Origin: Saprospiraceae bacterium UBA3362
Lineage (GTDB): Bacteria > Bacteroidota > Bacteroidia > Chitinophagales > Saprospiraceae
Length of the DNA: 5,573 nt
Direction of reading: 5' to 3'
Assembly: GCA_002360455.1 (NCBI GenBank)
Contig: DEQQ01000012.1
Location: forward strand, 1-5,573
Shown here piece after piece: positions 5,363 to 5,573 of the stretch. The position numbers were made by a program, and so were the translations under genes. The notes under the pieces are model-generated. The model saw nothing but the letters and a program-made list of their open reading frames with translations, did no database searches and was not told the DNA's origin. How positions within the stretch are numbered: the first letter of the stretch is position 1; each line of letters begins with the position of its first letter.

Positions 5363-5573
5363 GAATAATTGCATTTATTCTTGGTTTAGTAGCTCTTGGA
5401 TCTTCTTTAATTGCACAGAGAGAAGATTTTACTTGGCTTTTGGGATTCAGTGATATCCCGACAAAAGACAGTAGTTTCGGTAGAATTATTGCAACATTCT
5501 CAGATACCGGTATTTTACTCCTTAAGCAGTATAATGTAAAGAGTAAGTTGAATTATACCAATGCATCTATCTG
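5359..5573 (+). CDS. Exported protein, N-terminal part (runs off window)
   Basis: ATG 5359 overlaps the TGA of the beta-helix gene (ATGA), so translation is probably coupled and the two genes share an mRNA. The 71 codons present begin with a clear signal peptide, MRIIAFILGLVALGSSLIAQ, cleaved probably after AQ. The mature part starts REDFTWLLGF and reaches NYTNASI at the window edge; the next codon starts TG, consistent with Cys. The pattern 'D-x-x-W-L-L-G ... F-G ... TNASIC' resembles the start of large Saprospiraceae exported proteins that carry a propeller-like N-terminal region and a T9SS tail. This is family resemblance from memory, and the rest of the protein is not visible. It should act outside the cell or at its surface, possibly with the beta-helix protein. 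Confidence 0.8.
   Translation, partial: MRIIAFILGLVALGSSLIAQREDFTWLLGFSDIPTKDSSFGRIIATFSDTGILLLKQYNVKSKLNYTNASI

Noticed and set aside
2620..5573. Asn-rich repeats of the exported protein as a CRISPR array or tandem DNA repeat
   Set aside because: The recurring NNN/NNI turns are short and unevenly spaced at the DNA level and belong to an open protein frame; they are beta-helix turns, not nucleotide repeats.
1..5573. tRNA, rRNA, riboswitch of a known class, transposase, toxin-antitoxin or phage defence genes
   Set aside because: I looked on both strands and found no cloverleaf, rRNA-like stretch or protein motif of these kinds; none can be supported by reading alone.

Overview
The window looks like part of a low-GC Bacteroidota genome, most likely a member of the Saprospiria. 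The reasons are AT-rich spacers, a promoter of the Bacteroidota type (TAnnTTTG -7 box), genes without Shine-Dalgarno sequences, a tandem universal stress protein of the Bacteroidota type, and secreted proteins with a type IX secretion (T9SS) tail and a 'TNASI' N-terminal motif that I associate with Saprospiraceae. The taxonomic call is inference from protein style, not from a marker gene.

Layout. Bases 2-91 hold the last 29 codons of an unidentified gene. A strong intrinsic terminator (57-119) is built into its end, so that the stop codon sits in the hairpin loop, and a second hairpin (105-142) can compete for the same bases. A promoter (159-190) and a folded 5' leader (221-264) precede a two-gene unit: a conserved 136-residue protein of unknown function (307-717) and a two-domain universal stress protein (743-1567). 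About 1.1 kb (1568-2669) then has no intact gene. It holds only the membrane-anchor start of a sensor histidine kinase (1836-2012) that breaks off after about 40 residues, flanked by imperfect inverted repeats.

The right half is a surface or secreted protein unit. A beta-helix protein with a T9SS C-terminal domain fills 2720-5362. Its signal peptide is encoded in another frame from 2670, and the two join if one T is added to the T5 run at 2717-2721. Its stop overlaps the ATG of a second exported protein (5359 to the window end) in an ATGA arrangement. The pair probably makes two large extracellular proteins exported by Sec and, at least for the first, T9SS.

I see no complete new defence or mobile system, CRISPR array, tRNA or rRNA. 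The points most worth checking are the homopolymer frameshift at the signal peptide, the three-segment competing hairpins at 57-142, and the decayed kinase locus.
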